Assembly (NCBI GenBank): GCA_900765165.1
Contig: CAAFQR010000177.1
Span: forward strand, 1 to 5,647
From: Veillonellaceae bacterium
Lineage (GTDB): Bacteria; Bacillota; Negativicutes; Veillonellales; Veillonellaceae
DNA length: 5,647 nt
Direction: 5' to 3'
The notes under the pieces are model-generated. The model searched no databases. It was not told the origin of the DNA and saw only the letters and a program-made list of their open reading frames with translations. This document shows, one piece after another, positions 4,641 to 5,647 of this stretch. Both the position numbers and the translations under genes were made by a program. Position 1 is the first letter of the stretch. Every line of letters begins with the position of its first letter.

Positions 4641-5647
4641 TTACGCTTTGCCATTAGCCAAGGCTTTATCTTCTACGTCGGTATCCACGATTTCACCATT
4701 AAGGCGAGCGTTTTCGGCTTCGATTTTCCGAACCCCACGATGGGAGAGGTAACAGAACGCGAAGCAAAGGAGAGCGCCAACGGTCAAGGTGTAGAAGCCG
4801 CTGTCCCAGCCGAACTGTTTAACCATGAAGCCAAAGAGCGTGGTGCCCAAGGATGTACCAACGATGTAGCTCATGAAGCCGCGAAGGCCTACCGCAGAGC
4901 CCAGCGCAAAGCTCGGGATAACTTCCATAGCCTGAATGGCCACCATGGACTGCGGAATGTAGATAAGGCAGCCGGTAATGGATGCGCAAAGGATGATGAT
5001 GAAGCTGTTGTCCGAGCTCATGTAACCTAAGATACAAGCGAACACAACCACGAGGCACATCATCGGGAGAAGCATAATTTTACCTTTGAAGTACTTGTCC
5101 ACCAACATGCCTGCTACGATGGTCGACGGGATGGCGGACCACTCAAAGAGGAAGAACGCAAAGCCCATATCGGCCTTCGTGAAGCCTTTCACGGTCAACA
5201 AATACAGCGGAATCCAGGTCAGCATGCCGAAACGCACCATGTACGCGAAGATTTCAACGCCTACGAGCCACCAGCAATTAGGATTCTTAAACACATACTT
5301 GAAGAAAATCTGCAACGCCGACATATTTTCCGGCTTCGTGTGCTCCTTCTTCTGCACCAACGTGTTAACGGACTCTTCGTGAAATAACTCCTCAACCGTC
5401 GGTAAATTTTCCTCCACAGGGCGTCGTTTCACAAGGACAAGCACGCAAATAACGCCGATAAAAGCAACCACAGCCGGCACGAGGTAGTTCGCCACTTTCC
5501 AGTGTTCTGTACCGAAGAACGCCATGGCGGCACCAACGATGGGCGCTACCAAGCCGCCACCAACGTTGTGCGACACATTCCACATCGTGCTGGCACGGCC
5601 GCGATTCTTACGCGGGAACCAATGACCAACGGTGATGATGGACGGCC
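4641..5647 (-). CDS. Organophosphate:phosphate antiporter (GlpT/UhpT/PgtP-type MFS), 5' end missing
   Basis: The open frame continues through the right edge, so 334 C-terminal residues of an expected 430-460 are visible. The ATG at 5585 is internal: the 20 codons before it continue the family signature (…KNRGRASTMWN). The W-N-x-x-H-N-x-G-G-G motif at the TM4-5 boundary is the hallmark of organophosphate:phosphate antiporters, and its His corresponds to the substrate-site His of GlpT. TM5-TM6 are followed by a long charged cytoplasmic loop (visible residues 73-120). TM7 then carries YMVRFGMLTWIPLYL, whose Arg (codon at 5234-5232) matches the phosphate-binding Arg269 of E. coli GlpT. Six segments TM7-TM12 follow, with a GMLVDKYFKGK loop between TM8 and TM9, and a charged C-terminal tail. 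It imports a phosphorylated metabolite in exchange for phosphate across the inner membrane. The substrate (glycerol-3-phosphate, hexose-phosphate or phosphoglycerate) cannot be fixed from this part. It is more GC-rich than its neighbours. Confidence 0.93.
   Translation of the reverse strand, partial: PSIITVGHWFPRKNRGRASTMWNVSHNVGGGLVAPIVGAAMAFFGTEHWKVANYLVPAVVAFIGVICVLVLVKRRPVEENLPTVEELFHEESVNTLVQKKEHTKPENMSALQIFFKYVFKNPNCWWLVGVEIFAYMVRFGMLTWIPLYLLTVKGFTKADMGFAFFLFEWSAIPSTIVAGMLVDKYFKGKIMLLPMMCLVVVFACILGYMSSDNSFIIILCASITGCLIYIPQSMVAIQAMEVIPSFALGSAVGLRGFMSYIVGTSLGTTLFGFMVKQFGWDSGFYTLTVGALLCFAFCYLSHRGVRKIEAENARLNGEIVDTDVEDKALANGKA

Noticed and set aside
4575..5030. Plus-strand open frame of 151 codons opposite the antiporter gene.
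   Set aside because: It is antisense to a clearly conserved transporter, begins inside the terminator hairpin, has no RBS, and its composition merely mirrors the GC-rich codons opposite. The same applies to 5086-5382 on the plus strand and to the alternate minus frames at 4819-5058 and 5392-5583.

Overview
The window looks like an accessory stretch of a low-GC bacterial chromosome. Shine-Dalgarno sites are strong and AGGAGG-like, spacers are short, and transcription units end at intrinsic terminators, as in Bacillota. The protein style makes me think of Negativicutes such as Veillonella, but that is an impression, not something the sequence proves. There are seven protein-coding genes and no tRNA, rRNA, CRISPR array or insertion sequence that I can see.

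Layout. Positions 1-194 are a regulatory-looking leader with a 15-bp palindrome, a 14-bp direct repeat, a TTGACA box and a small inverted repeat. It precedes a 459-aa COG2865-type protein (AlbA_2/Schlafen-like domain, GHKL-like ATPase fold, C-terminal winged helix) at 195-1574. A bidirectional terminator (1577-1612) separates this gene from a convergent four-gene operon on the minus strand. In transcription order the operon encodes a 47-aa double-membrane-segment miniprotein (3469-3326), an unrecognised 91-aa helical protein (3307-3032), a Fic-fold AMPylation enzyme with its own inhibitory helix (about 3003-2341), and a calcineurin-like metallophosphoesterase (2325-1627). Intergenic gaps are about 15 to 30 nt.

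A divergent intergenic region (3470-3661) carries back-to-back extended -10 promoters. The rightward one drives a 295-aa membrane-anchored LemA-family protein (3662-4549) that ends in two tandem four-cysteine zinc ribbons. A second bidirectional hairpin (4557-4606) separates it from the C-terminal three quarters of an organophosphate:phosphate antiporter (GlpT/UhpT/PgtP family, minus strand, 4641 to beyond the right edge). This last gene is visibly more GC-rich than everything to its left.

The most interesting unit is the Fic/metallophosphoesterase operon. A protein-modifying nucleotidyl transferase is co-transcribed with a phosphoesterase that could act on the same nucleotide or protein modification, plus a tiny membrane protein and an unknown helical protein. 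The functional coupling is inference; the operon structure, motifs and start sites are read directly from the sequence.
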